NCBI GenBank assembly: GCA_028277665.1
Contig: JANQFU010000030.1
Coordinates: 1-64,000 of the forward strand
DNA length: 64,000 nt
From: Alphaproteobacteria bacterium
GTDB lineage: Bacteria; Pseudomonadota; Alphaproteobacteria; Micavibrionales; Micavibrionaceae
Reading direction: 5' to 3'
Shown: positions 56,003 through 63,933 of the stretch, piece after piece
Numbering within the stretch: position 1 is the stretch's first letter
Layout of the letters: every line of letters begins with the position of its first letter
Notes under the pieces: generated by a model
Seen by the model: the letters and a program-made list of their open reading frames with translations, nothing else
The model's database searches: none
Told to the model about the DNA's origin: nothing
Made by a program: the position numbers and the translations under genes

Positions 56003-56560
56003 TTACAGATAAGGCGGCGTGCAGGCGCTGATCAGTTCGCACGGCTCTTCGAACATATTGCGGAAGCGGTGGGGTTTATTCGACTCATAGTAATAAGCAT
56101 CCCCCGGCTCCAGAACCTGGGTCTGGTCGCCGCAGGTGATCTCGATTTTACCGGTCAGGACGATGCCGCCCTCCTCGCCTTCGTGACGCAGCATCTCTCC
56201 CCCTGTATCGGCCCCTGGTGCATAGATTTCCTTCATGATCTGAAGTTTATGATTTTTGAGGGCGCCGATCTGGTAAAAGGCGAGCCCGTCGTCCTTGCCG
56301 AAACGGATCAACTCTTCGGATCGGAAGAAAATTTGGTCTTCTGCCGGTGGTTCGACCGCGAAGAACGCGGACAGACTCAGTCCCAGCGTTTCGAGAATTT
56401 TACGCAGCATGGCGACCGAGGGGCTGGTTTCGTTCTTTTCGATCAGGGACAGGGCGCTGTTCGTAATGTCCGCGCGGCGCGCCAGTTCGCGTTGTGAAAA
56501 TCCGCGCATCTCGCGCAGGTGTTTCAATCTTCGTCCGATATCGGTGTCCTGGTCGGTCAT
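56003..56560 (-). CDS. XRE-family transcriptional regulator with cupin domain
   Basis: Residues 8-65 form a helix-turn-helix (LREMRGFSQRELARRADITNSALSLIEK); residues 110-180 form a cupin barrel (EMLRHEGEEGGIVLTGKIEI, LEPGDAYYYESNKPHRFRN) that binds an effector or metal. This is the PuuR-like architecture, often linked to amine or amino-acid catabolism, but no such genes are adjacent. It is divergent from the histidine phosphatase gene, whose promoter region carries likely operators. Confidence 0.9.
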   Translation of the reverse strand: MTDQDTDIGRRLKHLREMRGFSQRELARRADITNSALSLIEKNETSPSVAMLRKILETLGLSLSAFFAVEPPAEDQIFFRSEELIRFGKDDGLAFYQIGALKNHKLQIMKEIYAPGADTGGEMLRHEGEEGGIVLTGKIEITCGDQTQVLEPGDAYYYESNKPHRFRNMFEEPCELISACTPPYL

Positions 56561-56608
56561 GACGGGTCCTCCTTTTCGTGCGCCCGATTAAAAACAAAAA
56601 TTTTGGTT

Positions 56609-56689
56609 TTGTAAATTTTTATTGACAGAAAGAACATTGCTGATATATATGTTCGAAATAATTTACATCAAATTGTGAATTGTAAATTT
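56609..56689. promoter_or_regulatory. divergent promoter region with TTGTAAATTT repeats
   Basis: A plus-strand promoter TTGACA (56622-56627), 16 bases, TATATA (56644-56649) lies between two direct copies of TTGTAAATTT (56609-56618 and 56680-56689), with an inverse AATTTACA at 56660-56667. The repeats are plausible binding sites for the divergent XRE-cupin regulator. Confidence 0.55.
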
Positions 56690-56739
56690 ATAAATCCTCT
56701 GCAACGGCAGAAATGTAAAAAAGAGAAAAGGAGAGCAAA

Positions 56740-57546
56740 ATGGAACTGAGAATCATTTTTATGCGCCACGGTAAATATGACTATAACAGTGAATTTCGCA
56801 GCCTGACACGGGAGGGTGTTGCACAGATCCTGACAACAGCGTGGCATCTGGCGCAAAAGCAAGGATCTGGAAGAAAAGCCCTTTTTGTTTCGGATGCATT
56901 CAGAGCCATGCAAAGTGGCGCGATTTTATGGGATATGTTTAAAGGAAACATTGGGCCGGATGGAAGTTTTGGAGTTAAGGATAACGGGCCTGTTTCGGAT
57001 GATTTTTACCGTGATTCATTTCTTCAATCGAAGGCGGCTGACTCGGATCCTCCCTATATCCGCGCGAAATGGGCTAGCCTTGATGACGATTATTCCGTTA
57101 AGGAACGGATGGACGATTTCGGGGATACCCTTCACAGACTGGGCCCGCCGTCGTCGATATTGAATTTCGGTGAGGAGGAGCACGAGAATATTGGTGAGGT
57201 CTACGTCTGCAGCCACGAGCCTGTGCTTTGGGAGATGAGTCAGGCGCTTTCGGTCGGCCTTGAACACAAGACGGGACATTGGATGGAGGGAGCGGCAAGC
57301 CGTGTATATCTCGACGCGTCGGGCCTTGGGTTTTCGTCCCCCAGAGAAGCTTGGCAGATGATTAAAGGTCTTTCGCCGGAACGCCCTCTGGATCCGCGGC
57401 GTGTTCGAGGGGTCGAGTTTTTTGAGCCGGGTCAGGACGCGTCATTTCCCGAATGGTGCGCGCGGGCGGACAGGTATCTTGAAACAAGATTTCCGAAGCT
57501 CTCGCGTGCGCCGAGAGAAAACCACCCGGATAGCCGTCCCGGATAA
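56740..57546 (+). CDS. histidine phosphatase superfamily protein
   Basis: A phosphoglycerate-mutase-like phosphatase. The RHG motif (IFMRHGKYDYN, catalytic His near residue 9), an Arg in VSDAFRAMQSG and a second His in VCSHEPVLWEM are present. Between them is a longer insert than in typical SixA/CobC relatives, giving 268 residues. AAAGGAGAG precedes the ATG. The substrate is unknown; possible control by the divergent XRE-cupin protein is inferred from the shared intergenic region. Confidence 0.85.
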   Translation: MELRIIFMRHGKYDYNSEFRSLTREGVAQILTTAWHLAQKQGSGRKALFVSDAFRAMQSGAILWDMFKGNIGPDGSFGVKDNGPVSDDFYRDSFLQSKAADSDPPYIRAKWASLDDDYSVKERMDDFGDTLHRLGPPSSILNFGEEEHENIGEVYVCSHEPVLWEMSQALSVGLEHKTGHWMEGAASRVYLDASGLGFSSPREAWQMIKGLSPERPLDPRRVRGVEFFEPGQDASFPEWCARADRYLETRFPKLSRAPRENHPDSRPG

Positions 57547-57666
57547 AAGCAGCGCTTTCCTCCGTGCTTCGCGCGGGGGGCACGCGCAGTTCACCCCTTC
57601 AATCTCTCCAGAATCCGCTCAATCGGACCGCTGATGAGGGCCATTTTGGATTGTCTATCTCCAACG

Positions 57667-58074
57667 TTATGATGTGGTAACAAAAAGAAGCGTATTATAG
57701 GCTGTGCCTGCAAGAAAAACGATCGCGATGGTGCCGAGAATGAGCCATGCCAGGATTCTTCGGCGATGGGGCCACGTATGAATCATGGAGTCAACATCCC
57801 CCCGCCGCATAAGCCATCGGACATGTAACATCTGATAAAGAAGCCCGGCAGCAAACAGCAGACCTTGCAGCCACGAGCCCATCAGAACGAACATCAAAAG
57901 AAAAACCACACCCCAGACACAGACCGAGCCGATCAGAAAGGCCTGAATGCTGCGCGACGAGAGATCGACATGCACAAGATATCCCGGCCCCAAATACCCC
58001 CACGGGAAGAACACGTCCTGCCCGCCATTATCTATTTTGAAATACAGTGATGTATACCATTTGGGAACAGGCAT
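57667..58074 (-). CDS. hypothetical membrane protein, 135 aa
   Basis: Three hydrophobic helices (about 45-62, 64-82 and 107-127) after a soluble N-terminal region ending in FFPWGYLGPGYLV, a pattern seen in small uncharacterised inner-membrane proteins. No family can be named. It is divergent from the next small membrane-anchored gene, with 52 bases between starts. Confidence 0.7.
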   Translation of the reverse strand: MPVPKWYTSLYFKIDNGGQDVFFPWGYLGPGYLVHVDLSSRSIQAFLIGSVCVWGVVFLLMFVLMGSWLQGLLFAAGLLYQMLHVRWLMRRGDVDSMIHTWPHRRRILAWLILGTIAIVFLAGTAYNTLLFVTTS

Positions 58075-58126
58075 ATTCTGTGCGCTTTACTGTTGCCGCG
58101 TTCTTTTTTTCTTCTATGATGAGTAT

Positions 58127-58555
58127 ATGTTGACCCGCGAAAAACACCACAAAAAATTGTACCTCTTTTTTACAGGATACGGTTATTCCGTTGTTCTTCT
58201 TGTGATTATTTTGGCCTTTTATGTGGTACCTCTGGTTCTTCAATCGGATACGTCCGGCGTGACGATTTCTGAAGACGGGCAGACATTAACCTGCCGGGAC
58301 GATATCCCAATTTATGAGGCCGAGAGCGTTGAGAATTTTCTGGATCGTTTGAGTTCTTATGCTGTAGAAAGCGGACGACCGTCCTTTGAAAGCATGATCT
58401 GCACGGTGGATCGGCTCTATACGGGCACCCCGGAGGACCGGGATGCCGTGCGCTATTTGCTCGATAAAAAACTGCATTTCTGGCCGGTCCACCGGGACGA
58501 TATTGAGGCGTATTTCAAGAGTCGCATCGAAAAGGGCTTTGAAATACAGGAATAA
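58127..58555 (+). CDS. hypothetical single-pass membrane protein, 142 aa
   Basis: One membrane helix (YSVVLLVIILAFYVVPLVL, about 19-37) then an acidic soluble domain with two Cys (LTCRDD, MICTVD) that could pair in the periplasm. ATG 58127 is the first Met before the helix; the frame is open further upstream across the divergent gene and that part is a shadow. Unrecognised. Confidence 0.55.
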   Translation: MLTREKHHKKLYLFFTGYGYSVVLLVIILAFYVVPLVLQSDTSGVTISEDGQTLTCRDDIPIYEAESVENFLDRLSSYAVESGRPSFESMICTVDRLYTGTPEDRDAVRYLLDKKLHFWPVHRDDIEAYFKSRIEKGFEIQE

Positions 58556-58567
58556 GGTACATGCCCA

Positions 58568-59488
58568 TTATGACCGTTTTCCGCATCCTGATTGACGATA
58601 CATTGCCGTGACGGCTTCAATCTCAATTTGCAGGGCCCGAACCTGATTTCCCAGATTTCGAATTTCTTTGTCCAGAATCTCGATTTGGGCGTCGTTCGCT
58701 TGCTTGATTTCTTCGTATCTTGTCCATGCCTTTTCTTCGTCCAAAGCATCTGGTGTTGTGTGCTCTGTCACAGCACCGACGATTAAATCAAGTCCATAGT
58801 TTGCAATGTTATTTGGTGTTGGAATTCGCGAGGACTCATACTGTGAAGCAATTTCAAGAAACTCCCGATATGCGGCGGCGGTTTCTTGTTCCAACGCTGT
58901 GATTTCCGACTGGCGGGCTGAAATTTCACTTTCCAACGCTCCTTTTTGTGATTGTAATTCACGCATTTCCGCCCGCAATTCTTCGCATTCCGATGCCTCT
59001 TCTTCCGGCGGATCTTCCGGGGTTTCCTCTTCCGGCGGTTCCGGTTTGCGGGGCGGAAGAGGCGGAGCGTTGTCCTTTTCTTCGCCGCCTTCATCATCGT
59101 CGTCCTCATCAGGACTTGCCAGATCCCGGGTCATCCGTCCGGTGGCATCCACATTCCGGGCGGGGCTTGCGAAACCGCCCGCGGAGAAGCGGTCTCGTTC
59201 GGCTTTTTTCTTATTGGAAACCAGATATCCGAGAGATTGAAGCAGACTGTCTTCCGTCTCGCCGCCCGGCTGCATCCAGCCGTCGACTTTGAGATCTTTA
59301 TCACGCTGGAAGGTTTTAAGAGCGGAATTCATTTCGCGCGTGATATAGCCGTGCGGCTCTTCCTCTCCCGCCATGTATCCGAGGCGCGTGAGTGCCTCTT
59401 TGGTCCTGAGAATGTCTTCTGGATCATTATCCCGGTTGTTCCCCACCGGGCCTTTGAGCAAGCGTTTGAAATTTGAAGCAATGGACAT
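58568..59488 (-). CDS. peptidoglycan-binding-like domain protein with coiled coil, 306 aa
   Basis: Residues about 22-90 resemble a peptidoglycan-binding-1 domain (DILRTKEALTRLGYM, ALKTFQRDKDLKVDG). An acidic and Pro-rich linker (about 125-170) leads to a long coiled coil (CEELRAEMRELQSQKGALESEI, DAQIEILDKEIRNLGNQVRAL). No signal peptide is visible, so export, if any, is by another route. TAGGAGATCCTGATG gives a good ribosome site. The truncated gene at 27068-27175 is a relative with the same promoter/operator. Confidence 0.75.
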   Translation of the reverse strand: MSIASNFKRLLKGPVGNNRDNDPEDILRTKEALTRLGYMAGEEEPHGYITREMNSALKTFQRDKDLKVDGWMQPGGETEDSLLQSLGYLVSNKKKAERDRFSAGGFASPARNVDATGRMTRDLASPDEDDDDEGGEEKDNAPPLPPRKPEPPEEETPEDPPEEEASECEELRAEMRELQSQKGALESEISARQSEITALEQETAAAYREFLEIASQYESSRIPTPNNIANYGLDLIVGAVTEHTTPDALDEEKAWTRYEEIKQANDAQIEILDKEIRNLGNQVRALQIEIEAVTAMYRQSGCGKRS

Positions 59489-59523
59489 CAGGATCTCCTA
59501 AGCAAAATTGAAAATAAGATATG

Positions 59524-59553
59524 AACATAATCCTATAATAGGAATATTATCAA
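59524..59553 (-). promoter_or_regulatory. promoter with palindromic operator, as at 27211-27240
   Basis: Minus strand: TTGATA (59548-59553), 18-base spacer, TATGTT (59524-59529). The palindrome ATTCCTA-3-TAGGATT (59529-59545) fills the spacer. Element sizes and positions equal those of the 27-kb site. Confidence 0.65.
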
Positions 59554-59573
59554 TACATTTAAACGCAACCCGC

Positions 59574-59602
59574 TTGACATCCGTCTTTATTTTCGATAAT
59601 GT
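59574..59602 (+). promoter_or_regulatory. promoter of the phosphotransferase gene
   Basis: TTGACA (59574-59579), 17-base spacer, TAATGT (59597-59602), with an AGAGGA ribosome site before ATG 59715. Confidence 0.6.
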
Positions 59603-59714
59603 CATAGCACTATGATTTGAGATTTATTCTTCTGACAGGTTTGACGCGATGGTTCTCGGGGGCTCCCGGACGGGAGATCGCTTTTTTGTGACCGTTTCCC
59701 AGAGGAATAAATTG

Positions 59715-60674
59715 ATGGCATTTTCACCGAAATTTCGCGCGGCGATCGCGCAGCACTACAAACTCGACATTCAAAGCGCAATCCCCGGCCCGCGCCAGAA
59801 GATGGCCCGGACATATATTCTGGACGTAAAGGACGGCGCGCGCCTGTTCTGTAAACTGATCGACAAGCCGGGGCTCATCCCGCTTGTACGGGCGGGGTTG
59901 CCGATCCTCGATGAGTTGCACAAGACGGGGGCAAAGCGGATCGCGTATCCGATCCCTTCGGACGAGGGTTTGTCCCTGTCCGTTGAAGGGACGCTGATCC
60001 TCCTGTTCAATTATATCGCCGCGCCGCAAAGCTATGACTACAGCCTGCACGCGTTCGGACGTCTGATGGCGGACATCCACATGACCGGGCGAAGCATTTC
60101 CGGGCAAGGGGAATGTGAACTGGACCCGGAGCCCACACTCCAGAAGGCCGAAAAAGGCTGCGCGGACGCCCATAAGAACGCTCAACTTGCGGACGTTCTG
60201 AGACGGCATGAGGAAACCATTCGCCTCTACGCGCGGAAGTTTCAGGATCTGGCCCCGATCTGCCGGGAGACGCCCAAACGCCTGACCGTCACGCATGGCG
60301 ACGCGCCAGGCAATGTCCTGATGCGGGCCCCGGAAGATCTCTATCTGATCGACTGGGACGAAATTGAGGTGTCGCCGCCGGAGCGCGATCACTGGATCAT
60401 GGACCACTTCCCCGAATATCTGGAAGGGTATAAAAGCGTCGACCCCGGCTTCGAGATCGATCCGGACCTGCGCGCTTACTATATCCTGAAATATTTCTTC
60501 CGCTCGCTGAACTTCTATTTTGATGAAATCTACGCAGACCGGATGTCGGCGCATGAAAAGCAGGACTGGATTCGCGATCTGGAAGACAACCTGATTTCGG
60601 GATGGATGCGCCCGAAACTGGATGAAGTCCTGTTCCGGCGTGAAAGCCGGGAAGAAAATCCCCCGCAGGCGTAA
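59715..60674 (+). CDS. aminoglycoside phosphotransferase (APH)-fold kinase with chimeric C-terminus
   Basis: A kinase of the APH/choline-kinase fold. VTHGDAPGNVLM (HGD-x4-N) gives the catalytic Asp and the metal-binding Asn, and LIDWDEIEVSPPERDHW the DWD motif. ATG 59715 follows AGAGGA at 8 bases. 319 residues. The last five codons and the stop (from about 60656) lie in the antisense of the uvrB 5' remnant, so its natural C-terminus was replaced at the junction. The substrate is unknown; resistance cannot be assumed. Confidence 0.85.
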   Translation: MAFSPKFRAAIAQHYKLDIQSAIPGPRQKMARTYILDVKDGARLFCKLIDKPGLIPLVRAGLPILDELHKTGAKRIAYPIPSDEGLSLSVEGTLILLFNYIAAPQSYDYSLHAFGRLMADIHMTGRSISGQGECELDPEPTLQKAEKGCADAHKNAQLADVLRRHEETIRLYARKFQDLAPICRETPKRLTVTHGDAPGNVLMRAPEDLYLIDWDEIEVSPPERDHWIMDHFPEYLEGYKSVDPGFEIDPDLRAYYILKYFFRSLNFYFDEIYADRMSAHEKQDWIRDLEDNLISGWMRPKLDEVLFRRESREENPPQA

Positions 60675-60795
60675 ACTCCGAACAAATCCGGAAAGGATTC
60701 AATGATCGGTATCGGATAACACCGGCGCTTGAGAAGGGGCCTGCTCTGTCATGAAAGGAATGTAGCGGTTCAGGGGCGGGTTTTCAACAACGCGG
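60656..60795 (-). pseudogene. 5' remnant of a second uvrB
   Basis: On the minus strand the ATG at 60751 begins [12 protein letters not shown] and runs to [13 protein letters not shown], after which similarity to uvrB ends abruptly in the APH-fold gene. The reading frame is also broken between these two stretches. About 92% of bases match the intact uvrB start and its 36-base upstream segment. Confidence 0.85.
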
Positions 60796-60829
60796 AAAGC
60801 AAGAAAGTGGCGAGCGGTTTTTAAGTTAT

Positions 60830-60877
60830 GTGCCTCTGTGTGGCACGGTGTGGGGACACCCCCGTGCACAGAGACAC
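60830..60877. repeat. long nested hairpin
   Basis: GTGCCTCTGTG (60830-60840) pairs with CACAGAGACAC (60867-60877) with one mismatch, with an inner CACGG/CCGTG helix. It lies between uvrB remnant and the REP pair and has no counterpart in copy 1. Confidence 0.7.
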
Positions 60878-60921
60878 CTGTTTATCGCGCGACAATTCGA
60901 AATGACCTGAATTTATAATTC

Positions 60922-60991
60922 TCGTCATTCCCGCGAAGGCGGGAATCTTTCTGGATCCTTTACAAAGATTCCCGCCTTCGCGGGAATGACG
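60922..60991. repeat. REP-like inverted pair
   Basis: Two REP palindromes in opposite orientation. They supply the C-terminal codons of the tiny ORF at 60925-61071. Confidence 0.85.
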
Positions 60992-61071
60992 GTTCTTCTT
61001 TTTCCCGTCACAAAAGCCAGCCCGGCGAGTGCCGTCATCAACGCATGCGAGTAGGTTTTTTCTGTGGTCAT
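60925..61071 (-). CDS. tiny hydrophobic ORF, 48 aa (copy 2)
   Basis: ATG 61071 with an AGGGG site. Core ALMTALAGLAFVT matches copy 1 (TLMTALAGLAFVT). After VTGKRR the frame continues into the REP pair (VIPAKAGIF), which replaces the original end and provides the stop. Conservation of the core and ribosome site but not the ends suggests selection on the core or recent decay. Confidence 0.4.
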   Translation of the reverse strand: MTTEKTYSHALMTALAGLAFVTGKRRTVIPAKAGIFVKDPERFPPSRE

Positions 61072-61099
61072 CGGTAACACCCCTTTTTCAAAAATCGTT

Positions 61100-61134
61100 C
61101 AAAGAAAAAGTCACCAGAGAAAAACTCTGGTGAC
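61100..61134 (-). terminator. intrinsic terminator of structured RNA copy 2
   Basis: TCACCAGAG (61111-61119) pairs perfectly with CTCTGGTGA (61125-61133), followed on the minus strand by CTTTTTCTTT. Compared with copy 1, a C-G pair in the stem is replaced by an A-T pair. Confidence 0.85.
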
Positions 61135-61359
61135 CGGAGGTTCGAAACCGCTATCTACAGAAAACGGCGTGACAGCCTTTAGCTGACGCCTGGACATACG
61201 CTGCCACCCCCCGGCCAGATTAAGACCGAGTTGCGGCATCTCTGATACCTGTCCTTGAGATTATAATCTTCGGGAGAAGGTATCAGTAACGGCTGATACC
61301 AGCCGCTGTAGATAAGGGGTTTCGAAGCCCCGGCCCGCACGGACATCCATGCAACGCCA
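61100..61359 (-). ncRNA. novel structured RNA, copy 2 (about 260 nt)
   Basis: Same plan as copy 1: 5' hairpin (GCATGGA with TCCGTGC), closing helix 61318-61326 with 61141-61149 and 61306-61314 with 61152-61160, GGTATCAG/CTGATACC hairpin, competing downstream GGTATC, CGGTC/GGCCG hairpin and terminator. The internal part around 61180-61215 differs in length and sequence from copy 1. It precedes a truncated uvrB, so it may be a relic, yet its helices remain intact. Confidence 0.7.
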
Positions 61360-61365
61360 TGGTTG

Positions 61366-61394
61366 AATCTATAGGAAGATGCGACTGTGTGCAA
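61366..61394 (-). promoter_or_regulatory. promoter of structured RNA copy 2
   Basis: Minus strand: TTGCAC (61389-61394), 17-base spacer, TAGATT (61366-61371), with the same upstream CTTCAAAAACGC block as copy 1. Confidence 0.65.
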
Positions 61395-61595
61395 GCGTTT
61401 TTGAAGTCGGGTTATGTGTCCTCGCCTCCGTGGGGAGAGGGTTGGGTGAGGGGTAAATAAAAGCCTGTGAGGAGCGAACGAAACCGTTTCTGAATCGCGA
61501 TTCGTATTTTTTATGCCCCTCTTCGTGAACTTCGCGCACTTGTGGTGAAACACAAAAAAAACCACGAGAGAGGCTCATGACTTTTTATAGTGATT

Positions 61596-61727
61596 TCCAA
61601 TAAGAATACGACATATTCTTATTGGAAATTGTACCGAGCAAAGCGAGGCGTCCGTAAGGACGAAAGCATGCCCAAGGGCGCATGGGCACTTGAGGGCTCG
61701 CATTTAAAATGTCCTATTTTAAATGCG
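61596..61727. repeat. chain of hairpins downstream of tgt
   Basis: A perfect 15-bp inverted repeat with a 5-base loop (61596-61610 with 61616-61630), small GC hairpins near 61650 and 61670-61690, and a perfect 12-bp AT-rich one (61699-61710 with 61716-61727). They probably end tgt transcription, but the arrangement is richer than a simple terminator needs. Confidence 0.6.
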
Positions 61728-61744
61728 AATAACTATAATACGAG

Positions 61745-62869
61745 CTACAGCGCCGGAATATCCCCGCGGGCGAAGCCCTCATGCAGGAGCGCGGCCTCAT
61801 CGGCAAAACGTCCGGCGGCGACAGCTTCGCGCAGACGGCGCATAAGATACTGATAAAAGTAAAGATTATGCCATGTCAGAAGCATCGCGCCCAGAATTTC
61901 CTTCGAGCGGATCAGGTGGTGAAGATAGGCGCGCGAGATCCCGTTCAGAGCCGGACAGACGCATTCGTCATCAAGGGGCCTCGGGTCGTCCTTGTGACGG
62001 GCGTTCCTGAGACAGACCGGGCCACGCGACGTGAACGCCTGCGCCGTACGCCCCGAGCGGGTCGGCATGACGCAATCGAACATGTCAATCCCGCGCGCGA
62101 CCGCGCCGATCAGATCGATCGGCGTGCCGACCCCCATCAGGTAACGCGGCCGGTCCTCCGGCAAAGCGGGCGCCACGACATCGAGCGTCGCAAACATCTC
62201 GCTCTGGGGCTCGCCCACGGCAAGACCGCCGATGGCATAGCCTTCGAACCCGATTTGCCGGAGCGCCCGCGCAGACTCAAGGCGCAGGTCCGGATCGGTC
62301 CCCCCCTGAGCGATCCCGAACTGGCCGTACCCCTCACGCGCGATGAAAGCCTTGCGGGAGCGCTCCGCCCAGCGCATGGACAAACGCATCGAGTTTTGCA
62401 GGGTCTCAAAAGACGCCGGCAGCGCCGGACATTCGTCAAACGCCATCGTGATCGTCGCATCCAGCAAATGCTGGATCTCCGTCGCGCGCTCCGGAGAAAG
62501 CTCATGGGGCGTACCGTCGATATGCGAGCGGAAGGTCACGCCCTGCTCGCTGATCTCGCGCAAATTCGCAAGCGACATGACCTGAAACCCGCCGCTATCG
62601 GTCAGGATCGGCCCCTCCCAGCCGCAAAATTTATGCAGGCCCCCCAGCGCGGCAACGCGCTCCGCCGAAGGCCGCAGCATGAGATGATAGGTATTGCCGA
62701 GAATAATCTCCGTCCCCGTGCTCCTGACCGCATCCATGGTCATGGCCTTGACGGTCGCCGCCGTCCCGACGGCCATAAAGGCCGGCGTTTCGACGCTCCC
62801 GTGAGCCGTGTGAAGACGCCCGCGCCGCGCGTTTCCGCAAGTCGCCAGAACATCAAAGCGTAAAGTCAT
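61745..62869 (-). CDS. tgt: tRNA-guanine transglycosylase
   Basis: Tgt swaps G34 for preQ1 in tRNAs with GUN anticodons, the key step to queuosine. [13 protein letters not shown]-like start, [38 protein letters not shown] and [16 protein letters not shown] are all present, length 374. The zinc site reads CVCPALNG where the family has C-x-C-x-x-C, so the third Cys ligand appears to be Leu; the His in YLHHL remains. It overlaps queA by 4 bases. Confidence 0.95.
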   Translation of the reverse strand: MTLRFDVLATCGNARRGRLHTAHGSVETPAFMAVGTAATVKAMTMDAVRSTGTEIILGNTYHLMLRPSAERVAALGGLHKFCGWEGPILTDSGGFQVMSLANLREISEQGVTFRSHIDGTPHELSPERATEIQHLLDATITMAFDECPALPASFETLQNSMRLSMRWAERSRKAFIAREGYGQFGIAQGGTDPDLRLESARALRQIGFEGYAIGGLAVGEPQSEMFATLDVVAPALPEDRPRYLMGVGTPIDLIGAVARGIDMFDCVMPTRSGRTAQAFTSRGPVCLRNARHKDDPRPLDDECVCPALNGISRAYLHHLIRSKEILGAMLLTWHNLYFYQYLMRRLREAVAAGRFADEAALLHEGFARGDIPAL

Positions 62870-63933
62870 GACGTAAGAGCTCCTTCGAGTAAACAGGCGT
62901 CGCCATAGGAGAAAAAACGATACTCGTTTTCGATCGCGTGTTGATAGAGAGTCCGGATCGTCTCCATTCCCGCGAAAGCCGATACCAGCATCAGCAGGGT
63001 TGATTTCGGCAAGTGGAAATTGGTCAGCAAAACGTCAACGACATTAAACCTGTAACCCGGCGTGATGAACAGGCGGGTCTCACCGATTGTCGGAGAGAGC
63101 TTGCCGCCGTCTCCCGCCGCGCTTTCCAGAGCGCGCAAGGCCGTGGTGCCCACCGCGACGATGCGCCCGCCGGCGGCTTTCGTGGCGGCGATCCGGTCGA
63201 TCACCGCCTGCGAAACCTCAATCCATTCCGCATGCATGATATGATCTTCGGTATCCCGGGCCCGAACCGGCTGCCAGGTTCCCGCACCGACATGCAGCGT
63301 GACAAAATCATGCGCAATGCCGCGGGCGCCGATTTGCGCCATTAAAGCATCGGTAAAATGAAAACTCGCGGTCGGCGCAGCGACGGCCCCCTCATGTTTT
63401 GCGAAAATGCTCTGGTAATCTTCCGTATCCCGCACATCGTCGGCCCGGTCGATATAAGGAGGAAGCGGCACATGCCCGTAGCGCAAAAGCGCGGCCTGTA
63501 AAGCCCCCGTCTCTCCTCCGCCCCCTTCCCCGGCCTCATCGATATGAAAGCGCAGGGAGAGTACGCCGGCGTCTTTGTCTTTCGCATGGACGGTCGCGGA
63601 AAAATCCGGGCCGAAAACGATCCGGTCCCCTTCGCGCAGGCGTTTAAGCGGACGCGCAAAAGCCTGCCAGCCGCCGTCCGGCAGCGCGTGATCGAGCATC
63701 ACTTCAACCTTCACCCCGCCGCGATACCCGAACAACCGCGCGGGAATGACCTTGGTATCGTTAAAGACGAGCAGATCATTCGGGCGCAGCAAAGCGGGAA
63801 GATCGCCGACATGCTTGTCCGCAATCGAACCGTCCCACCCGGAGACGAGAAGTCTGGCCGCTTCGCGGGGCTCCATCGGGCGTTGCGCGATCCGCCCCTC
63901 GGGCAGGGCATAATCAAAATCGGAAATAAGCAT
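62866..63933 (-). CDS. queA: S-adenosylmethionine:tRNA ribosyltransferase-isomerase
   Basis: QueA transfers the ribosyl part of SAM to preQ1-tRNA to form epoxyqueuosine. [68 protein letters not shown] and [34 protein letters not shown] are all diagnostic. 355 residues. Immediately upstream of ATG the RNA reads CCUCCUU, the opposite of a ribosome site, so initiation is not by a normal Shine-Dalgarno. Confidence 0.96.
   Translation of the reverse strand: MLISDFDYALPEGRIAQRPMEPREAARLLVSGWDGSIADKHVGDLPALLRPNDLLVFNDTKVIPARLFGYRGGVKVEVMLDHALPDGGWQAFARPLKRLREGDRIVFGPDFSATVHAKDKDAGVLSLRFHIDEAGEGGGGETGALQAALLRYGHVPLPPYIDRADDVRDTEDYQSIFAKHEGAVAAPTASFHFTDALMAQIGARGIAHDFVTLHVGAGTWQPVRARDTEDHIMHAEWIEVSQAVIDRIAATKAAGGRIVAVGTTALRALESAAGDGGKLSPTIGETRLFITPGYRFNVVDVLLTNFHLPKSTLLMLVSAFAGMETIRTLYQHAIENEYRFFSYGDACLLEGALTS

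Noticed and set aside
61590-61853. Plus-strand 87-codon frame overlapping the tgt end
   Set aside because: It runs through hairpins and antisense tgt sequence with no recognisable protein features.
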